64,000 nt of DNA from Arcobacter sp. (GTDB lineage Bacteria > Campylobacterota > Campylobacteria > Campylobacterales > Arcobacteraceae), in the NCBI GenBank assembly GCA_003252105.1, contig QKDL01000010.1:1-64000 (forward strand), in the 5' to 3' direction. Positions within the stretch are counted from its first letter, which is position 1; every line of letters starts with the position of its first letter. The position numbers were made by a program, and so were the translations under genes. Positions 17,590 to 25,109 of this stretch are shown here, one piece after another. Below the pieces are notes generated by a model. It was not told where the DNA came from. It worked only from the letters and a program-made list of their open reading frames with translations, and searched no databases.

Positions 17590-18312
17590 ATGTTTAATGA
17601 TAATCAAATTAAAACTTTAAATAATGAACTAGATTCATCAAGAATAAAAACAAGAGAAAAAGGAAATATCAATCTTTCATATCTTGAAGGCTTTGATGTA
17701 ATAGAAACAGCTAATAGTATCTTTGGCTTTGGCAACTGGTCTTATAATGTTTCAAAATTAGAACAGGTATCACAAGAGGTAAACTCTAATCAAAACCATG
17801 TAGTATGCTATAAAGCAATAGTTAAAATCCTTGTTGAAAACAATCAACATACACAAAGTATTAGTAGAGAAGATGTAGGGTTTGGAAGTGGTATAGCAAA
17901 GACTTTAGCTGATTGTCATGAAAATGGTGCAAAAGAAGCTATAACAGATGCCCTTAAACGTGCTTTGCGTTCATTTGGTAATCAGTTTGGTAACTCATTG
18001 TATGATAAAACAAGAAATCATAATACTCAAAATCAAGCAAATAACTCAAACTCAAATAAAGTTCCATCTTCTACTAATGTATCTAATACTACAGCTACTT
18101 CTTCAAACAATCGTTCTAATACTCAAAGCTTTAATCAGTATGAGTATCAATCATTGTATAACTTAGGATTAAATATAGTTGAACATAGTGGATTTTTAAT
18201 TGTTGTAGGTGATGATATCTTTTCTAAGAAAGATTCTATAAAAGCTTGTGGGTTTAGATGGGATGGTAAAACTAAACAATGGTATAAGCAAATAGAAGAG
18301 GGTGTTGCATGA
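17590..18312 (+). CDS. Rad52/Rad22-like single-strand annealing protein
   Basis: The 240-aa protein carries the Rad52-type annealing domain in residues about 20-140: YLEGFDVIETANSIFGFGNWSY, EDVGFGSGI and ENGAKEAITDALKRALRSFGNQFG, a highly diagnostic series. Such proteins form rings that anneal complementary single strands. After an Asn/Ser-rich linker (about 145-185) comes a short C-terminal module with KACGFRWDGKTKQWYK, a motif found in DNA-processing proteins of mobile elements. Last gene of the operon; an AAGGAG site precedes the ATG. The role for the element (recombination, circle repair or capture of new cargo) is inferred. Confidence 0.85.
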   Translation: MFNDNQIKTLNNELDSSRIKTREKGNINLSYLEGFDVIETANSIFGFGNWSYNVSKLEQVSQEVNSNQNHVVCYKAIVKILVENNQHTQSISREDVGFGSGIAKTLADCHENGAKEAITDALKRALRSFGNQFGNSLYDKTRNHNTQNQANNSNSNKVPSSTNVSNTTATSSNNRSNTQSFNQYEYQSLYNLGLNIVEHSGFLIVVGDDIFSKKDSIKACGFRWDGKTKQWYKQIEEGVA

Positions 18313-18359
18313 TGAATTGATAGTCAACTACTAGTTATGAATTATTTATGATATTTTAT

Positions 18360-18660
18360 TAAAATCTCTTTCCTTCCCCCTATAGAGGGCCTTCGGCCCT
18401 CTACCCCCATCCTTTCTCAAGAATAGTTATAGATTATGATATATTAGATTGTTACTAGACATAGTTGCTGGTCGTTCGTTATCGCTTGGGGCTAACACTC
18501 ACTAATTGCTTTCTTTTTATGGGTTGTTCTACTTCTCTCCTGAGATGCTGCTCAGGTCATCAAGTTAGCCTAACATTTGTTAGGATATTTTAGTCTCTCC
18601 TTAGTTGGAGAATCTCTTTCTTCTCATTGGGCGTTCTGATAGTTTTTAATCTATCATATA
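18360..18660. other. GC-richer non-coding segment with a chain of hairpins (candidate ncRNA, oriT or origin)
   Basis: The gap between the Rad52 gene and the next gene is richer in G and C than its surroundings and has no credible ORF. Perfect hairpins follow one another: TAGAGGGCC/GGCCCTCTA (18383-18403) set between two CCCCC runs, CCTGAG/CTCAGG (18539-18556), CCTAACA/TGTTAGG (18569-18584), TCTCC/GGAGA (18596-18611), and GATAG/CTATC (about 18638-18655). None has a T tract, so they are not simple terminators. A structured RNA, a transfer origin or a single-strand replication origin are all possible. Confidence 0.6.
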
Positions 18661-18787
18661 ATAGTAAAAATATTTTTTAATATTAAATTCATCTAATTAT
18701 AAAACTAATTCAAGATGTAGATAAAACGACATAACCTTTCGTTTGCTCATGTTAAACTTCTTATATAAAACAAAAAAGGAGTTAATT

Positions 18788-19432
18788 ATGTTACCAATAT
18801 TTATTATAGGTGGAGTAGCATTAGCAGCAACTGGTTATGGATTAAAAAAATATATTCAAGATAATGATAAAGAAGATGACTTAGTAGACGCAGTTCATAA
18901 CTTTACTAATTGGGGAGATGAACTTGGAAGAAAGATAGCTGATTTTGGAGATAGTTTTTTTGAGAATAAAGATGAAGAAGAACCTAAAGATGTAATTGAA
19001 GAGTTTAATCTAATTCATAATGGGTTTTATGAAGAGATTGTACCTTCCTTCCTAGAAACTTATGGAAGTTTACAAAATTTACCTGATTTAGATATGGATA
19101 GTTTCTATAAACTTGAATCAAAAACTGAAACAAATGTCTTTGACATTAATGAGCAAGAAAAAGCTGAATTGGATAAATATGTAGTGAAGTTATCGAAAGG
19201 GATTTGTGCTATTTGGACGGAGTTAAAAGAGATTAGACTATTACAAAAAGAGAATCATGATTTTAACCATTTTTCAAAAAGTACAAAAAGAAAAATTGAA
19301 GATGTCCATGTGTTAATGGATGAACTTATTAAAGTTTATAAACTAAAGGTTATCAATGATAAAGGTGAACTAAGAGAAAAGTTTAAAAAAGCACTTGATT
19401 CTATTGAGTTGGCTGCTGATAAAATAATCTAA
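18788..19432 (+). CDS. Membrane-anchored helical protein of unknown function
   Basis: The track begins at 18743, but AAAAAAGGAG directly precedes the ATG at 18788, which gives a 214-aa protein starting MLPIFIIGGVALAATGYG. This first segment is a single glycine-rich membrane span. The remainder is acidic and helical (EDDLVDAVHNF, ELKEIRLLQKENHD), without known motifs. It converges on the XRE regulator with a 4-bp overlap. I do not recognise the family. Confidence 0.6.
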   Translation: MLPIFIIGGVALAATGYGLKKYIQDNDKEDDLVDAVHNFTNWGDELGRKIADFGDSFFENKDEEEPKDVIEEFNLIHNGFYEEIVPSFLETYGSLQNLPDLDMDSFYKLESKTETNVFDINEQEKAELDKYVVKLSKGICAIWTELKEIRLLQKENHDFNHFSKSTKRKIEDVHVLMDELIKVYKLKVINDKGELREKFKKALDSIELAADKII

Positions 19433-19662
19433 GGTTTAAAAAAATCACAGAGTTCTACATTTAGAATTTTTGAGATTTTTAATAATTGTTCAAGATTAAA
19501 ATGTTTGCCATTATAGTATATCTCAGCACCTGATACTACAGAGACTGATTTATATCCCATTTTTAAAGATAATTCAAGTTGAGATAACTTTTTTTCTTTT
19601 CTATAATTGGCAACATTTTTACCAATAGTTTTATAAAGCTGTTCAGGAGTGATATCTTGCAT
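19429..19662 (-). CDS. XRE/Cro-family helix-turn-helix regulator
   Basis: The 77-aa protein is almost wholly one Cro/CI-type HTH domain: IGKNVANYRKEKKLSQLELS, the recognition-helix region KSVSVVSGAEIYY, then LEQLLKISKILNVELCDFF. It is divergent from the five-gene operon that starts at 19957 and shares its 294-bp intergenic region, so it is a likely repressor of that operon and of itself. Confidence 0.8.
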   Translation of the reverse strand: MQDITPEQLYKTIGKNVANYRKEKKLSQLELSLKMGYKSVSVVSGAEIYYNGKHFNLEQLLKISKILNVELCDFFKP

Positions 19663-19866
19663 ATTAATACAACCTACTATAAGAGATAATAATGGAAGTC
19701 TATCTTATGTGTAAGGATAACACAATCAATACAAATACAATGTATAATAGTAGATAAATAAAATATATATTATAATAATATTTATTTTGTTACTATGTTG
19801 TGATAAAAATAGGTTATAACTATGTATTAAGTTTATTGAAGTTCATAAGAAGAGACTCAATAGGAG

Positions 19867-19912
19867 TTATTGCAATAATTGCATCTTTGTAAATTATTCT
19901 TTAGTAAAGAAT
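19867..19912. promoter_or_regulatory. Two palindromes upstream of the defence operon (candidate operators)
   Basis: TTATTGCAATAA (19867-19878) and ATTCTTTAGTAAAGAAT (19896-19912, perfect around a central G) lie 45-90 bp before the first gene of the operon. Two candidate binders are encoded nearby: the divergent XRE protein and the WYL regulator within the operon. The rest of the 294-bp gap is AT-rich, with no further ORF. Confidence 0.5.
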
Positions 19913-19956
19913 AGTACATAGTTGAATATATATAGGAAATAATACAAAGGAAAATA

Positions 19957-21585
19957 ATGAGTGTAAATGTTTATATAAAAGAAAATGTGAAAAAAATTGC
20001 GGAAAAAGAAAAAAATGTTTTAGTTACTCCAGACATCCCTGAAAACAAACTAAATAATGCAGTAAAAGCATTTAAATGTGAAGATTTTTATGAATCTATT
20101 TTAGCAATTTATGATGACAGTATGTTTAATAATGCCAAATGTGGATTAGTATTTACAGGTGAAAGAGTTATTCATAATTCTTATGGTACTTTTGTCTATG
20201 CTGATATAGAATCTGTTGAACATATAGTAAATATTACGGTGAATGATAAAGGTAAAGAGAATACTGATGAATTTATAGTTATCAAAACCAAGGATGGGAA
20301 AGAACATAAAATCAAAGATGATTTGACTTTTGCAAATAAAAAGAACCTTGCAGAATTTTTAAATACAATAATTACAGATTTTAAAGACTTTAAAGAAGAA
20401 AATCAACTTACTACAATTTCAGAAATGTCAGAAGAATTTAAAAAAGCATATTTAAAAATTATAGTAAATATGACATATGTAGATGATGGAGAAATTGATG
20501 AAAAAGAGCTAGCTGAGATTTTACTTCTTATGACAAGATTGGAATTAAGTAAAGATTCTAGATTTGATATAAGAACATACCTTACTGAAATATCTTATGA
20601 AAACTTAGTAAGTATCGAAGACTTTATAACAATAATTAAAGAACACTCTGAATCAAGTCACTTTCAATCATTAATGATTTCTCTTGCTAAAGATATGATA
20701 AATGTACATTTTAGTACTAATGATTCGATGAGTAGAGATTTTAAATTTTTGACTGAAAATCAAAGTTTATTTAACTTATCAGATGATGAAATCGATTTGG
20801 CATTCAGTGCAGTTGAAAATGATTACAAAATGCTAAAAGAAGACCTAGATGATAATGCAATTAAAAAGAATGCAGAGGATTTAGCTACAAAAGCAGCAGC
20901 TGCAGGTGCTCCACTAGCTGCAGTTTATATTTCAGGTTCTGTAGTCGGTATGTCAGCAGCTGGTATTACATCAGGATTGGCTACTCTAGGAATGGGTATG
21001 GGTATGACTGGTGGTTTAGTTGTGGTAGGATTAATTGGAATCATGACATATAAAGGGTTGAAACACCTTACAGGTGCAAATGAACTAGATAAATATAAAA
21101 CAAGAGAATTAATGTTGCATGAAGTTATTAAACAAACACAAAAAACTATTTCTTTAATAATAGATGATATTAACTTTGTTGTTCAAAAACTAAATGATGT
21201 AACATTAAATCATGCAGAACAAAGTGAAAAGATTAAAAAACTTGTACAAATGATGGCAAAATATCAAAGCGCCATTAAAACAGTAGATAACAAAACAAAT
21301 CATTACCAGAACTCAGCAAATAGATTACAATGTCCAAGAGAATTAGATATATCAAGATTAAAGTCATTGACAGCAGAAGCTACAAAAAAACCACTTTTTA
21401 ATTTTATCATCGAAAATTATAAAGAAGAATCAATTCAAGTTGATGGAAAACAGAGAAATGCATTCCTTCTTAGAGACAATATTGATACAGAAATACTTGA
21501 TAAAATGGGTGAAATATTTAAATCATTAGAATATTTTGATATGGGTAATATTATGAAAGGTAAGGTTAAAGGTATTTTTGGATGA
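19957..21585 (+). CDS. Protein with PH-like, TerB-like and membrane-hairpin regions; unknown system
   Basis: The 542-aa protein seems to have four parts. Residues about 35-145 form a beta-rich PH-like domain (FTGERVIHNSYGTFVYADIESVEHI, DEFIVIKTKDGKEHKI). Residues about 155-215 are helical and acidic, like TerB (VDDGEIDEKELAEILLLMTRL). Residues about 305-365 are a Gly/Ala-rich hydrophobic stretch that could cross the membrane twice. The rest is a coiled-coil-like tail. Domain names are from pattern only. It heads a five-gene operon and overlaps the next gene by 4 bp, so the two products probably act together at the membrane. Function unknown; defence is inferred from ietAS and WYL neighbours. 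Confidence 0.65.
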   Translation: MSVNVYIKENVKKIAEKEKNVLVTPDIPENKLNNAVKAFKCEDFYESILAIYDDSMFNNAKCGLVFTGERVIHNSYGTFVYADIESVEHIVNITVNDKGKENTDEFIVIKTKDGKEHKIKDDLTFANKKNLAEFLNTIITDFKDFKEENQLTTISEMSEEFKKAYLKIIVNMTYVDDGEIDEKELAEILLLMTRLELSKDSRFDIRTYLTEISYENLVSIEDFITIIKEHSESSHFQSLMISLAKDMINVHFSTNDSMSRDFKFLTENQSLFNLSDDEIDLAFSAVENDYKMLKEDLDDNAIKKNAEDLATKAAAAGAPLAAVYISGSVVGMSAAGITSGLATLGMGMGMTGGLVVVGLIGIMTYKGLKHLTGANELDKYKTRELMLHEVIKQTQKTISLIIDDINFVVQKLNDVTLNHAEQSEKIKKLVQMMAKYQSAIKTVDNKTNHYQNSANRLQCPRELDISRLKSLTAEATKKPLFNFIIENYKEESIQVDGKQRNAFLLRDNIDTEILDKMGEIFKSLEYFDMGNIMKGKVKGIFG

Positions 21586-23186
21586 ACAAAGACTATTTAA
21601 AGAACGAGGGAAATGCTTTAAAAGTCCAAAAACACCAATTAAATCAATCTGAAAATAAATTAGCAGAGATTGATAATATATTATCAAATATTCAATCAAG
21701 TCAAGAACAAGATAATCTCTTGTTAGATAATATGTTATTAGATATGGAAGAATTGTTAGGAACTACTGATAACACTGTAGATTCATACTCTCAAGGTGAT
21801 ATATTAAATATTGAGAAACAATTAGAAATAACAGTTGATCCTGAAAATTTAGCTGTTGTTGAAGAATTAGATAAGGTTGATTTTGATGATAATATTTCTT
21901 GGGAAGAATATATGAATTCTATTGAAGAATATAGTTTTAAGAATAATCTTGATTTAACAGAAGACCCTTTTAAATCACTAATGACTAAGTCTCAACAAGT
22001 AGAACTTCAAAAGAAAATTAAAGACGAATTTACTTTAAAAAATGCACAGTGTGATAAATACGACTATATGATTGCAGGAACATGTGGTGTAATAGCTGGT
22101 TTAGTAGATATTTTATTTGTTGGTGCTCCTAGAGATAGTAAACTTGGAGATATTGCAGATGGGCAAGCAAATAAGATTACAGAGAAATTTGCAGGATTTG
22201 TTGGATGGAAGAAAGAACAAGTTGATATTGCTTATCAGAAGCATATTGACAATTTTCAAATGCAAGGAAAAGTACCTCAGTCTTATGAAAACTTTAAAAA
22301 ACATAATATGCTTAATTTCTTAGAAAATAAGTATAAAGTTAATTATGATCAAGTAAGTACTTCACATAAAAACTCAAAATTGGGTACTGGTGGTGCTGTT
22401 GAAGGACTAGAAGCATCAAATCATCACTTAAAAAGCTTAGGACATTCTCCCGATATTATAGGTTTGTTTTTTTCTATTTTAAATCAATTTACTAGTACAT
22501 CAACTTTTATAAGTAATGGACAAATTGTTACTATAGATACTGAAAATTTCAATCTTGAAGGTCATAATTTTATTGCCAAAATATTTTGTGGATTTGCAAA
22601 TTGGTTTGGGCATCTTATGTCTGACTGGGCAGGCTCAAAAACTTCTGCAAAAAAAGGGAATAGAGGTTCAGGTGCTCCTATACCATTTTATAACCTTCTT
22701 CAGCTCTTGAATGTAGGTAGCTTTGGTGAAAAAGAAGAAACCTTTGCACAAATCACAACTAAAGTTTTTGAAAAAGGTTATGATTCGAGGCATGCTATGG
22801 CTATGGCAATTCCCGTATTAATAAATGAATTACTTATTCGATTTATGTACACAATGAAAGCAAGATTTTATCATGAAAAAGAGTGGAGAGATTGTATACC
22901 AAAAGGTAATATTCCTGAAGTAAGAAGAATGTTATTAGTTGGTCATGGTGTATTATGTATAATTGATGGAGCAGATGCATATATTCGTTCAGGTTCTGGT
23001 GCGGATATGGTTACTTTCTTATCAAGAACAAACTTACTTGCTTGGACTAGATTTGGACAACTTGCATTAAAAGAACTATATGCATGGTATAACAGCGGGC
23101 ATATTGATGTTGAAAAAGTTGATGAATATTTAGATGAAGAATTAAAAATGATGCTTAAAAAAAATAATTATGAAAAAATCACATGA
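21582..23186 (+). CDS. 534-aa protein of unknown family, partner of the upstream gene
   Basis: An N-terminal acidic coiled-coil region (about 1-60) leads to a hydrophobic segment (YMIAGTCGVIAGLVDILFVG, near 165-185) with the pattern DSKLGDIADGQANKI just after. Further hydrophobic helices follow (IIGLFFSILNQF, FIAKIFCGFANWFGHLM, LLVGHGVLCIIDGADAY). The repeated short membrane-like stretches suggest a membrane-inserting or membrane-associated protein. No catalytic motif is visible. ATGA overlap with the upstream gene and a 17-bp overlap with the WYL gene show tight co-translation. I recall no named family; a toxin or pore-forming effector is only a guess. Confidence 0.6.
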   Translation: MNKDYLKNEGNALKVQKHQLNQSENKLAEIDNILSNIQSSQEQDNLLLDNMLLDMEELLGTTDNTVDSYSQGDILNIEKQLEITVDPENLAVVEELDKVDFDDNISWEEYMNSIEEYSFKNNLDLTEDPFKSLMTKSQQVELQKKIKDEFTLKNAQCDKYDYMIAGTCGVIAGLVDILFVGAPRDSKLGDIADGQANKITEKFAGFVGWKKEQVDIAYQKHIDNFQMQGKVPQSYENFKKHNMLNFLENKYKVNYDQVSTSHKNSKLGTGGAVEGLEASNHHLKSLGHSPDIIGLFFSILNQFTSTSTFISNGQIVTIDTENFNLEGHNFIAKIFCGFANWFGHLMSDWAGSKTSAKKGNRGSGAPIPFYNLLQLLNVGSFGEKEETFAQITTKVFEKGYDSRHAMAMAIPVLINELLIRFMYTMKARFYHEKEWRDCIPKGNIPEVRRMLLVGHGVLCIIDGADAYIRSGSGADMVTFLSRTNLLAWTRFGQLALKELYAWYNSGHIDVEKVDEYLDEELKMMLKKNNYEKIT

Positions 23187-24069
23187 TAAGATAGCTATAA
23201 GATTGGCTTCAATTCTTACAAAACTTAATAGTGGTGAAAGATTCACTACTATTGAGTTAGCAAAAGAATTTAATGTAACAGAAAGAACAATACAGAGAGA
23301 TATTAAAGAAAGACTTCTGTATATACCACTTGAAAAAAATGGTAACTATTATAGTTTGGCTAGTTATGCTCTAGGAAAACTTACCTTTGAAGATATTAAA
23401 AACTTTGCAACACTTAGTGGTATAAAGTCTCTTTACCCATCTTTATCAAATGAATTTTTAACTGATATTTTAAATAAAAAACTTAATCAATCCTATCTTA
23501 TAAAAAATCAAGGTTTTGAAAATATTAGTGATAAGGAAGAATTATTTGAGATATTAAGTGCAGCTATAGTTAAAAATAGTTCAATAAGTTTTTTTTATTC
23601 AAAGAAGGAAAGAAAAGTTAACCCTTACAAATTAATCAATAATAATGGAATATGGTATTTGTTAGCTGATGAAAGTAATGAATTAAAAACATTTACATTT
23701 TCAAAAATCACAAATTTTAAATGGAAAGATGAAACTAAAAGTTTTAAGCCTAAAAAGAAGTATTTAGAGCAAATTGAAAAAAATGAAAGTATTTGGTTTA
23801 CAGATAGAATTGAAGTTATTTTACAAATAGATAATGAAGCTAAAGAGTATTTTGAAAGAAAAAATAACTTAGCTAATAAAAAGATAGTTGAACAGAATGA
23901 GAAGTATTTAATTGTCTCTACTAAAGTATCTTATGATGATGAGATATTGAAGATCGTTAAGTACTGGTTACCTTATATTAAGATTCTAGAACCTAAGTAT
24001 TTAAAAGAAAAGTTACAAAATGTATTAAAAGAATATATCCTTGAAGAAGTAAATGATTATGAATTATGA
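23170..24069 (+). CDS. WYL-domain transcriptional regulator
   Basis: The 299-aa protein has an N-terminal HTH (residues about 8-50: LASILTKLNSGERFTTIELAKEF, VTERTIQRDIKE) and a WYL domain with INNNGIWYLLADE near residue 157. A C-terminal WCX-like region follows (YLIVSTKVSYDDEI, WLPYIKILEP). WYL regulators bind nucleic-acid or nucleotide ligands and commonly repress defence operons (BrxR/CapW type). Its start lies inside the preceding gene and ietA follows 50 bp later, so it probably controls this operon. Confidence 0.85.
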   Translation: MKKSHDKIAIRLASILTKLNSGERFTTIELAKEFNVTERTIQRDIKERLLYIPLEKNGNYYSLASYALGKLTFEDIKNFATLSGIKSLYPSLSNEFLTDILNKKLNQSYLIKNQGFENISDKEELFEILSAAIVKNSSISFFYSKKERKVNPYKLINNNGIWYLLADESNELKTFTFSKITNFKWKDETKSFKPKKKYLEQIEKNESIWFTDRIEVILQIDNEAKEYFERKNNLANKKIVEQNEKYLIVSTKVSYDDEILKIVKYWLPYIKILEPKYLKEKLQNVLKEYILEEVNDYEL

Positions 24070-24093
24070 TATTTATATAGATTTTGTTATAAT
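24064..24093 (+). promoter_or_regulatory. Possible internal promoter for ietAS
   Basis: A TATAAT hexamer (24088-24093) with TTATGA 18 bp upstream lies in the 50-bp gap between the WYL gene and ietA; AGGAGG follows close to the ietA ATG. If used, it would let ietAS be expressed separately from the three upstream genes. Confidence 0.4.
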
Positions 24094-24119
24094 AGATATA
24101 AATTAATAGGAGGAATAAT

Positions 24120-25106
24120 ATGGCAAAAGCATCACAGCTAAAAGCACTTATCAAGTCACATTATGACAATGATTATACCAGATTTGATACTTTATCATTA
24201 CAATTAGCTGCACATGAAGCTACTTTGGGTCATAATTCCTTAGCATTAGAAGTTAAAAAGCTTGTTGATAAATCAAAAGAGAGTAGAACACCAGAATCAA
24301 TCAACTCTAAAAATATTAGATTATATAATAACACGATAGATGAGTTATTTATTCATTCTAGACCTATTTTAGATATGTATGATATTATTCTTCCTCGTTC
24401 AAACCAAGATAAAATATTGAAGATACTAAGTGAATATAATAATCAAGAAAAGTTAAAAAAACATGGTTTGAAACATAGAAGAAAAATCCTATTGTCTGGA
24501 CACCCTGGTACAGGTAAAACTATGACTGCATCAGTTATAGCTTCAGAACTACATTTACCTTTATATGTAATTCAAATAGATAAAATTATTACAAAGTTCA
24601 TGGGTGAAACAGGTGCAAAATTAAGACAAATATTCAAAATGATAGAAATGCAAAAGGGTGTTTATTTTTTTGATGAATTTGATTCTATAGGTACAGATAG
24701 AAGTAAAGATAATGAAGTTGGAGAAATGAGAAGAGTATTAAACTCATTTTTACAATTTTTAGAAAATGATAACTCTGATAGCTTAATATTAACTGCTACA
24801 AATAATATATCTTTATTGGACAGAGCTTTATTTAGAAGGTTTGACGACATCTTGTACTATGACATACCAACAAAAGATGAAATACTAAAACTTTTAAAAT
24901 TGAGATTTCAAGCATTTACAGTTAAGTTTGATTTATCTGGAGTTTTAGCTAAAGCATCTGGATTAAGCCATGCAGATATCGTGAAATCTTGTGATGATGC
25001 TATTAAAGAAGCTATTATCAATGATAAAAAGTATATTTCTAAAACATCATTGATAAATAATTTTCAAATTATAAAAGAATCATATAAAAAAATCAGTGAG
25101 TCGTAA
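24120..25106 (+). CDS. ietA: IetA-like AAA+ ATPase of an ietAS defence pair
   Basis: The 328-aa protein is a single AAA+ ATPase with a ~115-residue N-terminal region. It has Walker A GHPGTGKT at 127-134, Walker B VYFFDEFDS at about 181-189, sensor-1 Asn in TATNN (228-229) and an arginine-finger pair in ALFRRFDD (239-240). The order is like FtsH/spastin-type ATPases without a fused protease. The gene is followed after 3 bp by an S8 protease gene; this pairing and order is the ietAS system described as antiviral in bacteria. The ATPase probably remodels or presents substrate to IetS. An AGGAGGA site precedes the ATG. Confidence 0.82.
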   Translation: MAKASQLKALIKSHYDNDYTRFDTLSLQLAAHEATLGHNSLALEVKKLVDKSKESRTPESINSKNIRLYNNTIDELFIHSRPILDMYDIILPRSNQDKILKILSEYNNQEKLKKHGLKHRRKILLSGHPGTGKTMTASVIASELHLPLYVIQIDKIITKFMGETGAKLRQIFKMIEMQKGVYFFDEFDSIGTDRSKDNEVGEMRRVLNSFLQFLENDNSDSLILTATNNISLLDRALFRRFDDILYYDIPTKDEILKLLKLRFQAFTVKFDLSGVLAKASGLSHADIVKSCDDAIKEAIINDKKYISKTSLINNFQIIKESYKKISES

Positions 25107-25109
25107 GAT

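Noticed and set aside
18383-18403. Terminator of the Rad52-like operon
   Set aside because: The hairpin is perfect but is followed by CCCCCATCC, not a T tract, so it was placed in the structured segment instead.
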